64,000 nucleotides of DNA. It comes from Corallococcus silvisoli. GTDB lineage: Bacteria; Myxococcota; Myxococcia; Myxococcales; Myxococcaceae. The notes under the pieces were generated by a model. That model was not told where the DNA came from. It was given only the letters and a program-made list of their open reading frames with translations, and did no database searches. The stretch covers positions 434,001 to 498,000 of the forward strand of contig NZ_JAAAPJ010000008.1 of NCBI RefSeq assembly GCF_009909145.1. Reading direction: 5' to 3'. Below, piece by piece: positions 8,678 through 17,012 of the stretch. Position numbers and translations under genes: made by a program. Position 1 is the first letter of the stretch. Each line of letters opens with the position of its first letter.

Positions 8678-9666
8678 ACGCGCCGACCCCCGTGTCGAAG
8701 CCCGTCCGGGTCTTCGGCAACTACGAAATCCTGTCGCTGCTGGGCAAGGGCGGCATGGCCGAGGTGTACCGCGCGCGCGTGCGCAGCGGGCCGTACGCCG
8801 GGTGGACGGTGGCGCTCAAGCGGCTGCTGCCCGCGCTCACCCGGGACCCCGCGTCGGTGGATCTCTTCGCGCGCGAGGCGCACCTGTCGCGCCAGCTGGA
8901 CCACCCCAACATCGTGAAGGTGCTGGACGCGGGGATGCTGGAGGACGTGTCCTTCCTGGTGATGGACCTGGTGGACGGGCGCGACCTGGGCCACATCCTC
9001 CGCCGGTGCAAGGCGCGCGGGATTCCGCTGCCCGTCGACTTCGCGGTGTACCTGGCCAAGGTGCTGATGGAGGCGCTGGCGTACGCGCACACCGCCACCG
9101 GGCCGGACGGTGAGCCGCTGGGCATCGTCCACTGCGATGTGTCTCCGTCCAACCTGTTCATCTCGCGGGTAGGGGAGATCAAGCTGGGCGACTTTGGCGT
9201 GTCGCGCGTCCTGGTGGACGGGAAGCTCCAGGGCGGTGAGGTCCTGGGCAAGCCGTACTACCTGTCCCCGGAGTCGCTGCAGGGCGCGGTGACGCCGGAG
9301 GCGGACCTGTGGGCCGCGAGCGTCGTGCTCTACGAACTGCTCACGCTGGGGCGTCCCTTCGTGGGCACCTCGCCTGAAGACGTCTTCGCCAGCATCCTGT
9401 CGCGCAAGTACCGCCCCTTGAGCGCCGTGCGTCCGGACGTGCCCAAGGCCCTGGACGCGGTGCTCGCGCGCGCCTTCGCGGAGAACCCCGAGGACCGCTT
9501 CCCCTCCGCGGAGGAGTACGCGCGGGCACTGTCGCCGCACTTCGACGAGCGTGTGGGGACGCCCCTGGCCATCGCGGCGGTGGTGCGCGGTCTGTTCGGC
9601 ACCACCGACGAGATGCCGGCCTACCGGGGGCCTCCGCCGACAGGTTCCATGGACGGCGCCGAGTAG
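8674..9666 (+). CDS. Serine/threonine protein kinase, single catalytic domain
   Basis: 330 residues; a eukaryotic-like (Hanks-type) kinase. The domain runs from about residue 14 to 290: glycine loop GKGGMAEVY (24-32), ATP lysine K49 in VALKRL, alpha-C Glu E68, catalytic loop H153-C154-D155-VSPSN160, and DFG at 173-175. A GKPYYLSPE activation-segment end follows. The residue before the catalytic Asp is Cys rather than Arg, so this is a non-RD kinase, probably not dependent on activation-loop phosphorylation. There is no transmembrane helix and only a ~30-residue tail, so it should be cytosolic. The GTG start overlaps the upstream secreted protein gene. Myxobacteria carry many such kinases; the target is unknown. 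Confidence 0.9.
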   Translation: MNAPTPVSKPVRVFGNYEILSLLGKGGMAEVYRARVRSGPYAGWTVALKRLLPALTRDPASVDLFAREAHLSRQLDHPNIVKVLDAGMLEDVSFLVMDLVDGRDLGHILRRCKARGIPLPVDFAVYLAKVLMEALAYAHTATGPDGEPLGIVHCDVSPSNLFISRVGEIKLGDFGVSRVLVDGKLQGGEVLGKPYYLSPESLQGAVTPEADLWAASVVLYELLTLGRPFVGTSPEDVFASILSRKYRPLSAVRPDVPKALDAVLARAFAENPEDRFPSAEEYARALSPHFDERVGTPLAIAAVVRGLFGTTDEMPAYRGPPPTGSMDGAE

Positions 9667-9773
9667 CCGGGCGGGCAGGGCTCCGGCGCGCGGGCTCCCG
9701 GACGGCGCGGGCCGCTGCGGAGCGTGCGCCAGATGATGACCTTTCCTCCCGCGAACACGCACCGGGAGGAACG

Positions 9774-9947
9774 ATGGCGAACGAGCGCAAGCAGCAGCAG
9801 CCCGAACAGGACACCCCCACCCGCGAGACGCGGCACGGCGACGAGCGGCTGCCGCCCAAGCCCGACGAGGCCAAGGAGGGGATTCCTGGCTACGGCCAGC
9901 CCGACCCGGAGGTCCGCGAGAAGAACCTGCCCGACCAGAAGTGGTAG
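9774..9947 (+). CDS. Small charged hypothetical protein (57 aa)
   Basis: A 58-codon frame starting at the ATG at 9774 behind a good ribosome binding site (gggagga, 3 nt before acg-ATG spacing of about 6). The product (MANERKQQQPEQ... to ...EKNLPDQKW) is rich in Glu, Lys, Gln, Asp and Pro, has no hydrophobic core and is probably disordered. It is closed by a terminator-like hairpin that starts in its stop codon. I know no family for it. The RBS and strong third-position GC support real coding despite its length. Confidence 0.65.
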   Translation: MANERKQQQPEQDTPTRETRHGDERLPPKPDEAKEGIPGYGQPDPEVREKNLPDQKW

Positions 9948-9974
9948 CCCCGCGCGCGACGCCGGGGCGGGGCT
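9946..9974. terminator. Bidirectional terminator hairpin
   Basis: agccccg (9946-9952) pairs with cggggct (9968-9974) around a GC-rich loop, between the convergent 57-residue gene and the cysteine desulfurase gene. Both stop codons touch the stem. Confidence 0.5.
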
Positions 9975-11125
9975 CAGCCCGTGGCGTCCAGGGCCCGCAC
10001 GCGAGGGACGTGCGTGCACAGCGCCTCCACGACGCGCTCCACCTCGGCGGACGTGGTGGTGGGGCCCAGGCTGAAGCGGAGGCTGGCCCGCGCCTCGGTG
10101 GGGGACAGGCCCATGGCGCGCAGCACGTGGGACGGGGACAGCGTGCCGGAGGCGCAGGCCGCGCCCGACGACACGCAGATGCCCTCCAGGTCCAGCGCCA
10201 TCAGGAGGGCTTCGCCCTCGACGGCCTCGAAGCGCAGGTTGCTCGTGTTGGGCACCCGGGGCGCGCCGGCGCCGTTCACCGTCACTCCGGGGAGCCGCTG
10301 GAGCACCTGCTGTTCGAACGCGTCGCGCAGCGCGCCGACCCGCATGGCGACCTGGGGCTGCTCCGCCGCGGCGAGCTCCAGGGCCAGGGCCAGGGCCTCG
10401 GCGTAGGGCACGTTCTGCGTGCCCCCGCGACGGCCGCCTTCCTGGTGTCCGGGCGTCAGCGCGCGCACGTCCACGCCCTTGCGCACCACCAGCACGCCCA
10501 CGCCCTGCGGGCCTCCGAACTTGTGCGCGGAGAGGGAGAGCAGGTCCGCGTCCACCTCGCGCAGCGTGAGCGGCACCTTGCCCGCGGCCTGCACGGCGTC
10601 GGTGTGGAAGAGGATGCCTCGCTGGCGGCACGCGCGCGCGGCCTCCGCCACCGGCTGGAGCACGCCCGTCTCGTTGTTGGCCCACATCAACGAGCACAGC
10701 GCGGTGTCCGGCGTCAGCGCCTCCAGCACGGCCTCCAGCGGCACGCGGCCGTCGGGAGCGGGGGACAGCCGCACCACCTGCGCGCCTTCCTGCTCCAGCC
10801 GCGTGAGCGCCCCGAGCGCCGCGGGGTGCTCCACCGTGGAGGACACCACGCGGCGGCGCTCCTTCACCGGCCGGGCCGCGTACGCGCCCACCAGCGCCAG
10901 CGCGTCCGCCTCGCTGCCGGACGCGGTGAAGCAGAGCTCCTTGGGTTCACAGCCCAGGACGCGCGCCACCTTCGCCCGCGCCGCGTCCAGCCGGGCTCGT
11001 GCTTCGCGCCCGCCCGCGTGCACGCTGGACGCGTTGCCGAAGCCTCCCTGCGTGAAGGCCCGCGCGAGCAGCGTCCCCACTTCCGGGCGCACTGGCGCGG
11101 CGGCGTTGTGGTCCCAGTAGATCAC
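9974..11125 (-). CDS. Cysteine desulfurase (NifS/IscS type)
   Basis: 383 residues; a PLP enzyme that removes sulfur from cysteine and passes it as persulfide to Fe-S cluster or tRNA thiolation pathways. The N-terminus YWDHNAAAPV is the classical start of the family (usually YLDNNATT). PLP lysine lies in LSAHKFGGPQG and the catalytic Cys loop is SSGAACASGTLSPSHV, the long-loop (group I) form. The GTG start at 11125 overlaps the stop codon of the DHH gene by four bases. The frame runs further upstream (to 11602), but those residues have no family similarity. No iscU or regulator gene is adjacent, so whether it serves Fe-S assembly or tRNA modification is open. Confidence 0.9.
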   Translation of the reverse strand: MIYWDHNAAAPVRPEVGTLLARAFTQGGFGNASSVHAGGREARARLDAARAKVARVLGCEPKELCFTASGSEADALALVGAYAARPVKERRRVVSSTVEHPAALGALTRLEQEGAQVVRLSPAPDGRVPLEAVLEALTPDTALCSLMWANNETGVLQPVAEAARACRQRGILFHTDAVQAAGKVPLTLREVDADLLSLSAHKFGGPQGVGVLVVRKGVDVRALTPGHQEGGRRGGTQNVPYAEALALALELAAAEQPQVAMRVGALRDAFEQQVLQRLPGVTVNGAGAPRVPNTSNLRFEAVEGEALLMALDLEGICVSSGAACASGTLSPSHVLRAMGLSPTEARASLRFSLGPTTTSAEVERVVEALCTHVPRVRALDATG

Positions 11126-12243
11126 GTGTCCTGCGCGGACAGCAGCGACACCGGCCGCTCCTCGGCGACGCCGAAGGCTTCCAGGAAGCGCGACACGACC
11201 TCGCGCTTGAGCGCCTTGCGCTTGTTGGCGCTGCCGGACAGGGGCAGCCGTGCGCCCGCCATGCTGCCGTGGCCGCCGGAGGAGCCGCCCAGGTCCTCGC
11301 ACAGCTCGCGGATGAGGCGGCCCGCGTTCATGCGCCGGTCCTTCACCCGGAGGCTCAGGAACAGCTGGTTGCGGAAACTCCCGTACGCCAGGGACCACTT
11401 CATCCCCTCGAGGAACATCATCCGCTCGGCGACCTCCGCGACCATGTCCGGGGAGTAGACCTCCTCCAGGTCGGTGATGATGGCGGTGCCGTAGACCTTC
11501 GCCTTCTCGATGGACGTGTGGAACAGCTGGAAGAAGCGCGCGGGCAGCTCCGGGTGCTCGATCTGCCCCAGCAGCTGCTTGTCGCAGCGGGGGAACAGCC
11601 ACAGGTAGCTGTCCACGTCGGTCTGGGTCGTCTCGCGGCCCAGGTCTCGGGTGTCCGCCTTGATGCCGTAGAAGAGCGCGGTGGCGATCTCCACGGACGG
11701 CTCCAGGCGCGCGGCCCGGAGGTACTCCACCAGCATCGTGGAGGTGGCGCCGAAGTCACCGCCCACGTCCGCGAAGGGCGACAGCAGGCTCTCCTCGCGC
11801 AGCGGGTGATGGTCCACCACCAGGTCCGCGCGGAAGCGCGGGGGCAGCGAGTGGTTGCGCACCGGCGGCTGCGTATCCACCAGGCCGAAGAGGTCGTACT
11901 GGCTGAAGTCCAGCTGGGACACGTGCGACACCGGCAGCCGCAGCACGCGCACGAAGGCGATGTTCTCCGCCCGGCCGATGATGCCGCCGTAGCCGACGTG
12001 GGCTTCGAGCCCCGCCTTGCGCTCCAGCAGGTGGGCGAGCGACACGGCTGCCGCGATGGAGTCGGGGTCCGGGTTGTCGTGCGTCAGGATGAGCGCCCGG
12101 CGGTGGCCCTTGGCCACTTGCAGCAGGCGGCCCAGCTTGTCGGCGGCAGGCAGCTTCGCGAGCCGCGCTGGCGGAGGCTCCGTGAGCTCGCCGCCGGCGG
12201 GCAGCTGGGAGCGGCGGCTTTGGATGGAGGGGGTCACAGGCAT
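11122..12243 (-). CDS. DHH/DHHA1 family phosphoesterase
   Basis: 373 residues with ATG at 12243. The DHH superfamily includes NrnA-type nanoRNases/pAp phosphatases and RecJ-like enzymes. Metal-binding motifs are visible: LTHDNPDPDSI (motif I), GLVDTQP (motif II) and the signature VVDHHP (motif III), with a C-terminal DHHA1 element GGHGSMAGARL. The size and motif order match NrnA-like hydrolases of short RNA or pAp rather than the longer RecJ. The first ~45 residues are Pro/Ser-rich and outside the fold. A frame extension to 12336 is ignored because it lacks a plausible start signal. It is translationally coupled to the downstream cysteine desulfurase (4-bp overlap). Confidence 0.88.
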   Translation of the reverse strand: MPVTPSIQSRRSQLPAGGELTEPPPARLAKLPAADKLGRLLQVAKGHRRALILTHDNPDPDSIAAAVSLAHLLERKAGLEAHVGYGGIIGRAENIAFVRVLRLPVSHVSQLDFSQYDLFGLVDTQPPVRNHSLPPRFRADLVVDHHPLREESLLSPFADVGGDFGATSTMLVEYLRAARLEPSVEIATALFYGIKADTRDLGRETTQTDVDSYLWLFPRCDKQLLGQIEHPELPARFFQLFHTSIEKAKVYGTAIITDLEEVYSPDMVAEVAERMMFLEGMKWSLAYGSFRNQLFLSLRVKDRRMNAGRLIRELCEDLGGSSGGHGSMAGARLPLSGSANKRKALKREVVSRFLEAFGVAEERPVSLLSAQDT

Positions 12244-12368
12244 GGGGGTTCTTCTTTTACTTCCTCCGGCACGGGGATTCGAGAAGTCGGATGTTCTCCC
12301 CGTAACGTTCCGGACAGGGTGGTTGCAGCACCCCAATGGTGTCGACGAACCCCCCGGCCTTCACGGAA

Positions 12369-12396
12369 GAGCGGGGCGCCTTCGCGGCGCCCGCTC
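12369..12396 (-). terminator. Terminator downstream of the Fic-like gene
   Basis: Hairpin gagcggggcgcc-ttcgcg-gcgcccgctc, with one bulged G, 28 bp after the stop codon of the Fic-like gene and before the DHH gene. GC-rich stem without a clear U-run. Confidence 0.5.
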
Positions 12397-12423
12397 CCCC
12401 GGCAAGCCGTCCGCCGGTACCGG

Positions 12424-13263
12424 CTACTCGACGGTCTTGTACTTGCGGCCCAGGTCGCGGAAGTACTTCACGCCGTTGTCGAGCGAGTTCTCCATCGCGT
12501 CCATCAGCACCGTGCGGAAGGTGGCGACGGGCAGGCGGAAGGACTCGTAGTAGCGCTGCCGGTCGATGGAGTGGATGACCGCGGGCATGTAGCCGTTGCG
12601 CAGCAGGATGAGGTTGCTGCACATGCGCCCCACCTTCCCGCTGTGCTCGGTGAACGGGAAGATCTGCAGGAACTCGTGCTGCACCACCGCCGCCTGCTTG
12701 ATGGGGTGGAACTCACGGAACTCCGCGCTGGCGGTGTGGTCCACGAGCTTCTCCAGCCGGGCCTGGATCTTCGCCGGCTGGGTGATGTCGTGGAAGTAGG
12801 TGCGGTGCAGGGGCATGTCCTTGCGCAGCCCCGCGCGGTCGCGCTCCTTGGCCAGCTCCTTCTCCGTGCGCTCGCGGCGCTCCATCCGCGCGCGCTCGGC
12901 CAGGGCTTCCGGCGTGTTGCCCAGGAAGAGGTCGTGCATCCGCTTGATGGTGGTGAGCGTGAGCGCGGACTGCTTCTTCGCGCCCTGCGCCTCCTCGCGG
13001 ATGTAGTCCGCCACCGCCTTGTGGTTGCGGATCTCCAACACGACCGGGATCATGGAGGCTTCGGCCGCGGTGCGCTCGGGGAAGAGCGCGGCCATCAGCT
13101 CCTGGTGCGTGTACACGACGCCTTCGAGCGCGGCGTCGTGGTAGATCCACGACATCTCGAAGCGGTCGAGGAACTCACGCGCGGGCTGCTTGTCCTTGTA
13201 GATCTCAAGGTACTCGCGCAGCTGCTCGTTCTTCTCGTCGATGTCCTGGTAGCGTTCCTTCAC
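12424..13263 (-). CDS. Fic-domain-like protein with a degenerate catalytic motif
   Basis: 279 residues, GTG start at 13263 behind aaggag. The layout is that of Fido/Fic proteins, which usually transfer AMP or other phospho-groups to proteins. An inhibitory-helix-like element lies at residues 42-48 (HDAALEG, with the conserved Glu E47), a helical core at 70-190, and the Fic loop at 202-213. Canonical Fic has HPFx(D/E)GNGRxxR; here the loop is FPFTEHSGKVGR, so the catalytic His is Phe, Gly-Asn is His-Ser and the Arg is Lys. A charged insertion (residues ~120-150) sits before the core. AMP transfer by the known mechanism is unlikely; it may be a pseudoenzyme or have another chemistry. It lies 120 bp downstream of an AAA+ ATPase gene on the same strand. 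Confidence 0.8.
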   Translation of the reverse strand: MKERYQDIDEKNEQLREYLEIYKDKQPAREFLDRFEMSWIYHDAALEGVVYTHQELMAALFPERTAAEASMIPVVLEIRNHKAVADYIREEAQGAKKQSALTLTTIKRMHDLFLGNTPEALAERARMERRERTEKELAKERDRAGLRKDMPLHRTYFHDITQPAKIQARLEKLVDHTASAEFREFHPIKQAAVVQHEFLQIFPFTEHSGKVGRMCSNLILLRNGYMPAVIHSIDRQRYYESFRLPVATFRTVLMDAMENSLDNGVKYFRDLGRKYKTVE

Positions 13264-13383
13264 GGACTGCGGCTCCTTCTCGCCCCGGCCCGCCCCGGGC
13301 GCTTTTTCTCAGAGGCTGCGCCGGGCGGTACAACGGCACGCGGATTCTAGAAATTCCGCGCGGTTGGAACAAATAAAACCCGA

Positions 13384-14721
13384 CTAGAGATTCACCAGGA
13401 ACACTTCGCACGCCTGGTCGAGCAGGTCCTTGGACAGGGCGGGCGGGATTTGCCGGTATCGGGCAGCGTCTCGGATGAGGGACACGAGGTCCCGGGGGTG
13501 ACAGGAGCGCATCTCCATGCTGCGCGGCTTGTAGTAGTGCTCCACCAGGTAGGTGACGGCCTGGTCGACGTAGGGGATGCCCGCCGCCTCACACACCCGG
13601 CGGAAGATCTCCCGGTAGGACTCCTCGTCCGGATTGCCGACTTCAATCTTGTATTTGATGCGGCGCAGGAAGGCCTCGTCCACCAGTTCCTTCGGGTCCA
13701 GGTTGGTGGAGAAGACGAGGAGCTGATCGAACGGGATCTCGAACTTCTTGCCCGTGTGCAGGGTGAGGTAGTCCACCCGCTTCTCCAGGGGGACGATCCA
13801 CCGGTTGAGCAGGTCCGTGGGGTGGACCTTCTGGCGGCCGAAGTCGTCGATGAGGAGCATGCCGCCGTTGGCCTTCACCTGGAACGGCGCCTCGTAGAAG
13901 CGGGTGCTCTCCGAGTAGATGAGGTCCAGCGTCTCCAGCGTCAGCTCGCCGCCCACCACGACGGAGGGGCGCCGGCAGAGCGCCCAGCGCTTGTCCATCT
14001 CGAAGGTCTGCCGGCGGCCGTTGGCGTCGCGGCCAATCTCCAGCGACACGGGCGTGTGGATGATCCGGTCGAAGACCTTGATGATCTGGTTGTCGATTTC
14101 GAGGCAGTGCGGGACGAAGACCTCCCCGCCGAACATGTGGGAGATGGCGTCCGCGAGGCTCGTCTTGCCGTTGCCCGGGGGGCCGTAGAGAAAGAGCGAG
14201 CGGCCGGAGTTCACCGCCGGGCCCAGCTTGTCCATCAGCTCCGCGGGCACGGTGAGGTGGCCCAGGGCGATGAGCAGGTCCTCCTGGCCCACGACGGGCG
14301 TCTCCTCTGTCTGGCTCTTGATGAGGGCGTTGTACTGCTCGATGGGGACCGGGGCGGGGCCCACGTAGGTGGAGCGGGTGAGGGCGTCGCGGGCGTACTC
14401 GCGGCCCTTCTCCGTGAGGGCGAACTCCACGGACGCGCGGCCAAAGCCCTTGCCGCCGCGCAGGTCCACGAGCTTCTCCGCGGCGAGGAAGTCCACCACG
14501 TGCTCGACGACGCCGGACCAGGGCAGGCACATGCTCTCCGCGATGGCCACGCCCGTGCCCGTGCCGGCGTAGTAGAGGAACTTGAGGCCCAGGTCCGCCA
14601 GCAGGCCCATTCTCAGGCCCGTGTCCTCCAGCGACTTCGGCTCCAAGGGAGCGATGTCGAGGATGGACGGGTTCTCCAGCTTGAACGGATTGTCGTCGTA
14701 CGTGTGGCCGGCGGGAGGCAT
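13384..14721 (-). CDS. AAA+ ATPase with N-terminal winged-helix-like domain
   Basis: 445 residues, ATG at 14721 behind gccggcggg. Residues 1-150 look like a helical/winged-helix region (GLKFLYYAGTGTGVAIAE, VVEHVVDFLAAEKLVDL, ALTEKGREYARDAL). The AAA+ core follows: Walker A YGPPGNGKTSL around residue 185, Walker B GGMLLIDDFG near 290, sensor-1-like LLVFSTNL and the arginine-rich DEAFLRRIKYKIEVG. The C-terminal part has a helical lid (RSMEMRSCHPRDLVSLIRD). I recognise the family only as predicted ATPases; no specific function is established by the sequence. It is upstream of, and probably co-transcribed with, the Fic-like gene. Confidence 0.82.
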   Translation of the reverse strand: MPPAGHTYDDNPFKLENPSILDIAPLEPKSLEDTGLRMGLLADLGLKFLYYAGTGTGVAIAESMCLPWSGVVEHVVDFLAAEKLVDLRGGKGFGRASVEFALTEKGREYARDALTRSTYVGPAPVPIEQYNALIKSQTEETPVVGQEDLLIALGHLTVPAELMDKLGPAVNSGRSLFLYGPPGNGKTSLADAISHMFGGEVFVPHCLEIDNQIIKVFDRIIHTPVSLEIGRDANGRRQTFEMDKRWALCRRPSVVVGGELTLETLDLIYSESTRFYEAPFQVKANGGMLLIDDFGRQKVHPTDLLNRWIVPLEKRVDYLTLHTGKKFEIPFDQLLVFSTNLDPKELVDEAFLRRIKYKIEVGNPDEESYREIFRRVCEAAGIPYVDQAVTYLVEHYYKPRSMEMRSCHPRDLVSLIRDAARYRQIPPALSKDLLDQACEVFLVNL

Positions 14722-14780
14722 CGGGTACGGGTTCTACCCGATTCCCCCAGCGGCCGGGACTTCACGTCAACGGACTGTCC

Positions 14781-15728
14781 TCAAACGTAGGTCAGCCAGT
14801 CCGCATAGCGGGGCTCCTGGCCCCGGACGACGCGGAAATAGGTGTCCTGGACGAACTGGCCGATGGGGCCGGGCTTGCCGGTGCCCACCTGGCGGTTGTC
14901 GACCTCGCGCACGGGGGTGATCTCCGCGGCGGTGCCGGTGAAGAAGATCTCGTTGCAGATGTAGAGGGCGTCGCGGGTGAACGTCACCTCCTCCACCGCG
15001 CGGCCGCTGTCGCGCAGCAGCCGCAGCACGGTGTCGCGGGTGATGCCGTCGAGGATGGGCGAGGAGAGGGGCGGCGTCTTGATGATGCCCTTCTTGTTCA
15101 CCATGAAGATGTTCTCGCCGGACGCCTCCGCGACGAAGCCGCTGATGTCCAGGAGGATGGCCTCGTCGTAGCCGGCCATCACCGCCTCGCGCTTGGCGAG
15201 GATGGAGTTGACGTACTGGCCGGTGATCTTCCCGCGCACCATGTTCACGTTCACGTGGTTGCGCGTGAAGGAGCTGACCTTGGCGCGGATGCCCTCGCGC
15301 ATGCCCTTGTCGCCCAGGTACGCGCCCCAGTCCCAGGCGGTGATGCCCACGCGGGTGGGGTTCACCGCGCCCAGGCCCATGGCGCCGTCGCCCATGAAGG
15401 CCACCGGGCGCAGGTAGGCGCCGTTGGCGAACAGGTGCTTCTGCTTGCGCAGGAGCTCCAGCGTCGCCTCCACCAGCTGGTCCTCGGTGTAGGGCATCTG
15501 CAGCATGATGATGTGCGCGGAGTCGAGCAGGCGCTGGATGTGCTCGCGCAGCCGGAAGACGGCGAGCCGGCCATCATGGGTCTTGTAGGCGCGGATGCCC
15601 TCGAAGACGCCCAGGCCGTAGTGGAGGGCGTGCGTCATCACGTGCACGTTGCCCTCGTCCCATTTCATCAGCTTCCCATCGAGCCAGATGTGTTCGGCGC
15701 GCAGCACGGAGGATGAGGTCGAGCTCAT
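14781..15728 (-). CDS. ilvE: Branched-chain amino acid aminotransferase
   Basis: 315 residues; a fold-type IV PLP transaminase for the last step of leucine, isoleucine and valine synthesis. Recognisable stretches: THALHYGLGVFEGIRAY near the N-terminus, the PLP lysine in RGKITGQYVNS, the SGFVAEASGENIFMV phosphate-cup region and SPILDGITRDTVLRLL. The length is normal for bacterial IlvE (~305-310). The start at 15728 (ATG) gives a nine-residue Ser-rich leader before the conserved AEHIWLDGK. It lies between the MoxR and AAA+ genes on the same strand, with a gap of 150 bp upstream that could hold its promoter. Confidence 0.94.
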   Translation of the reverse strand: MSSTSSSVLRAEHIWLDGKLMKWDEGNVHVMTHALHYGLGVFEGIRAYKTHDGRLAVFRLREHIQRLLDSAHIIMLQMPYTEDQLVEATLELLRKQKHLFANGAYLRPVAFMGDGAMGLGAVNPTRVGITAWDWGAYLGDKGMREGIRAKVSSFTRNHVNVNMVRGKITGQYVNSILAKREAVMAGYDEAILLDISGFVAEASGENIFMVNKKGIIKTPPLSSPILDGITRDTVLRLLRDSGRAVEEVTFTRDALYICNEIFFTGTAAEITPVREVDNRQVGTGKPGPIGQFVQDTYFRVVRGQEPRYADWLTYV

Positions 15729-15878
15729 CGGGAAGTTCCTTGTCGGGCTAGGGGTGGGACGGCTTGAGGTCTTGTGCCTCCAGGCCTTGTACCCAGGCCC
15801 CGAGGGGAGGCAAAGCGTGAAACGCCAGGGGAGCCGCCGGGCCGGGCCCTCCCCGTCGCCTCGCTACGGCGCCCCGCG

Positions 15879-16820
15879 TCAGGCCTGGGCGATCTGCGGG
15901 AGGTTGGCGCGGGCCTTCTCGATGTCGCCCTCGTATTTGAGGACGAGGTTGAGCGTGGCGGCGACGACGTCCGCGCTCAGCGCCTCGGCGTTGAGCAGGG
16001 CCAGGCTCTGCGCCCAGTCCAGCGTCTCACTGATGGAGGGGGCCTTCTTCAAGTCCAGCGCGCGGATGGCGGCCACGGCCTCCACCACCTGCTCGGCCAG
16101 CACCTGGGGGACCTCCGGCAGCCGCGAGCGGACGATTCGCAGCTCGCGCTCGCGGTCCGGGAAGTCGATGTGCAGGTGCAGGCAGCGGCGCTTGAGCGCG
16201 TCGGACAGCTCGCGGGCGTTGTTGCTGGTGAGGATGACGCGCGGGATGTGCCGGGCCTTGATGGTGCCCAGCTCCGGCACCGTGACAGCGTTGTCAGACA
16301 GGACCTCCAGCAGGAAGGCCTCGAACTCCGGATCCGCCTTGTCGATTTCGTCCACCAGCAGCAGCGCCGGGGTCTCCGACAGCTGGGCCTGGAGGATGGG
16401 GCGGGGGAGCAGGAAGCGCTCGGAGAAGAAGACGGCGTCGCCGGACGCGAGCCGGTCCGCGGCCTCCGCCAGGGTCCGGGTGCCCTGGGTCATCTCCCCG
16501 ATCTTGTCCTTGAGCAGCTGGGTGTAGAGCAGCTGCTTGGCGTACTCCCACTCGTAGAGGGCCTTGGCCTCGTCCAGGCCCTCGTAGCACTGGAGGCGGA
16601 GGAAGGTCCGGTCCAGGGCCTGCGCCAGGGCCTTGGCCAGCTCCGTCTTGCCCACGCCCGCCGGGCCCTCCACCAGGATGGGCTTGCCCATCCGGTCCGC
16701 GAGGAACACCGCCGTGGCGATCTCTGGCGAGGACAGGTAGCCCACCGCCTCCAGGCGACGCGCCGCGTCCTCCACGCTGGTGAACGAGCGAATCTCCGAA
16801 GTCAGTCGAGGGGGGCTCAC
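15879..16820 (-). CDS. MoxR-family AAA+ ATPase
   Basis: About 313 residues from the GTG at 16820. The frame is open to 16862, but only a TTG is available there. MoxR ATPases act as chaperones that load metals or assemble complexes, often with VWA-domain partners. Walker A is VEGPAGVGKTEL, Walker B is LLLVDEIDKAD, sensor 1 lies in VILTSNN and the arginine finger region in LSDALKRRCLHLHIDFPD, all typical. The C-terminal lid (SISETLDWAQSLALL) matches the MoxR form. No VWA gene lies next to it in the window. The start codon is the weakest point; no good Shine-Dalgarno sequence is seen. Confidence 0.88.
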   Translation of the reverse strand: MSPPRLTSEIRSFTSVEDAARRLEAVGYLSSPEIATAVFLADRMGKPILVEGPAGVGKTELAKALAQALDRTFLRLQCYEGLDEAKALYEWEYAKQLLYTQLLKDKIGEMTQGTRTLAEAADRLASGDAVFFSERFLLPRPILQAQLSETPALLLVDEIDKADPEFEAFLLEVLSDNAVTVPELGTIKARHIPRVILTSNNARELSDALKRRCLHLHIDFPDRERELRIVRSRLPEVPQVLAEQVVEAVAAIRALDLKKAPSISETLDWAQSLALLNAEALSADVVAATLNLVLKYEGDIEKARANLPQIAQA

Positions 16821-16958
16821 GCCCGTCAACTTAACCGACGCCCACCCCTCCCACTGCGGCAAAAATGCCAGGGTTGTGGGGGCGTCGTCCGCACTCTTGA
16901 GGGCCGTGGGGGATGCAACCCCTTGGAATCAGGGTGCGTAACTATTTTCGCACCTTGG

Positions 16959-16971
16959 GCACGTACCGTGC
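16959..16971. promoter_or_regulatory. Small inverted repeat in a divergent spacer
   Basis: GCACG-TAC-CGTGC lies in the AT-richer part (taactatttt nearby) of the ~190-bp spacer between the MoxR gene and the small membrane-protein gene. Size and place are those of an operator half-site pair, but nothing else supports it. Confidence 0.25.
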
Positions 16972-17012
16972 ATCAAAGCGTGCGTATCTCAGGACGAACG
17001 AGGTCGCGGGTC

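Noticed and set aside
13264..13383. Possible promoter or operator (ttctagaaattccgcg) between the AAA+ and Fic-like genes
   Set aside because: No convincing -35/-10 pair; a read-through transcript from the AAA+ gene is the simpler explanation.
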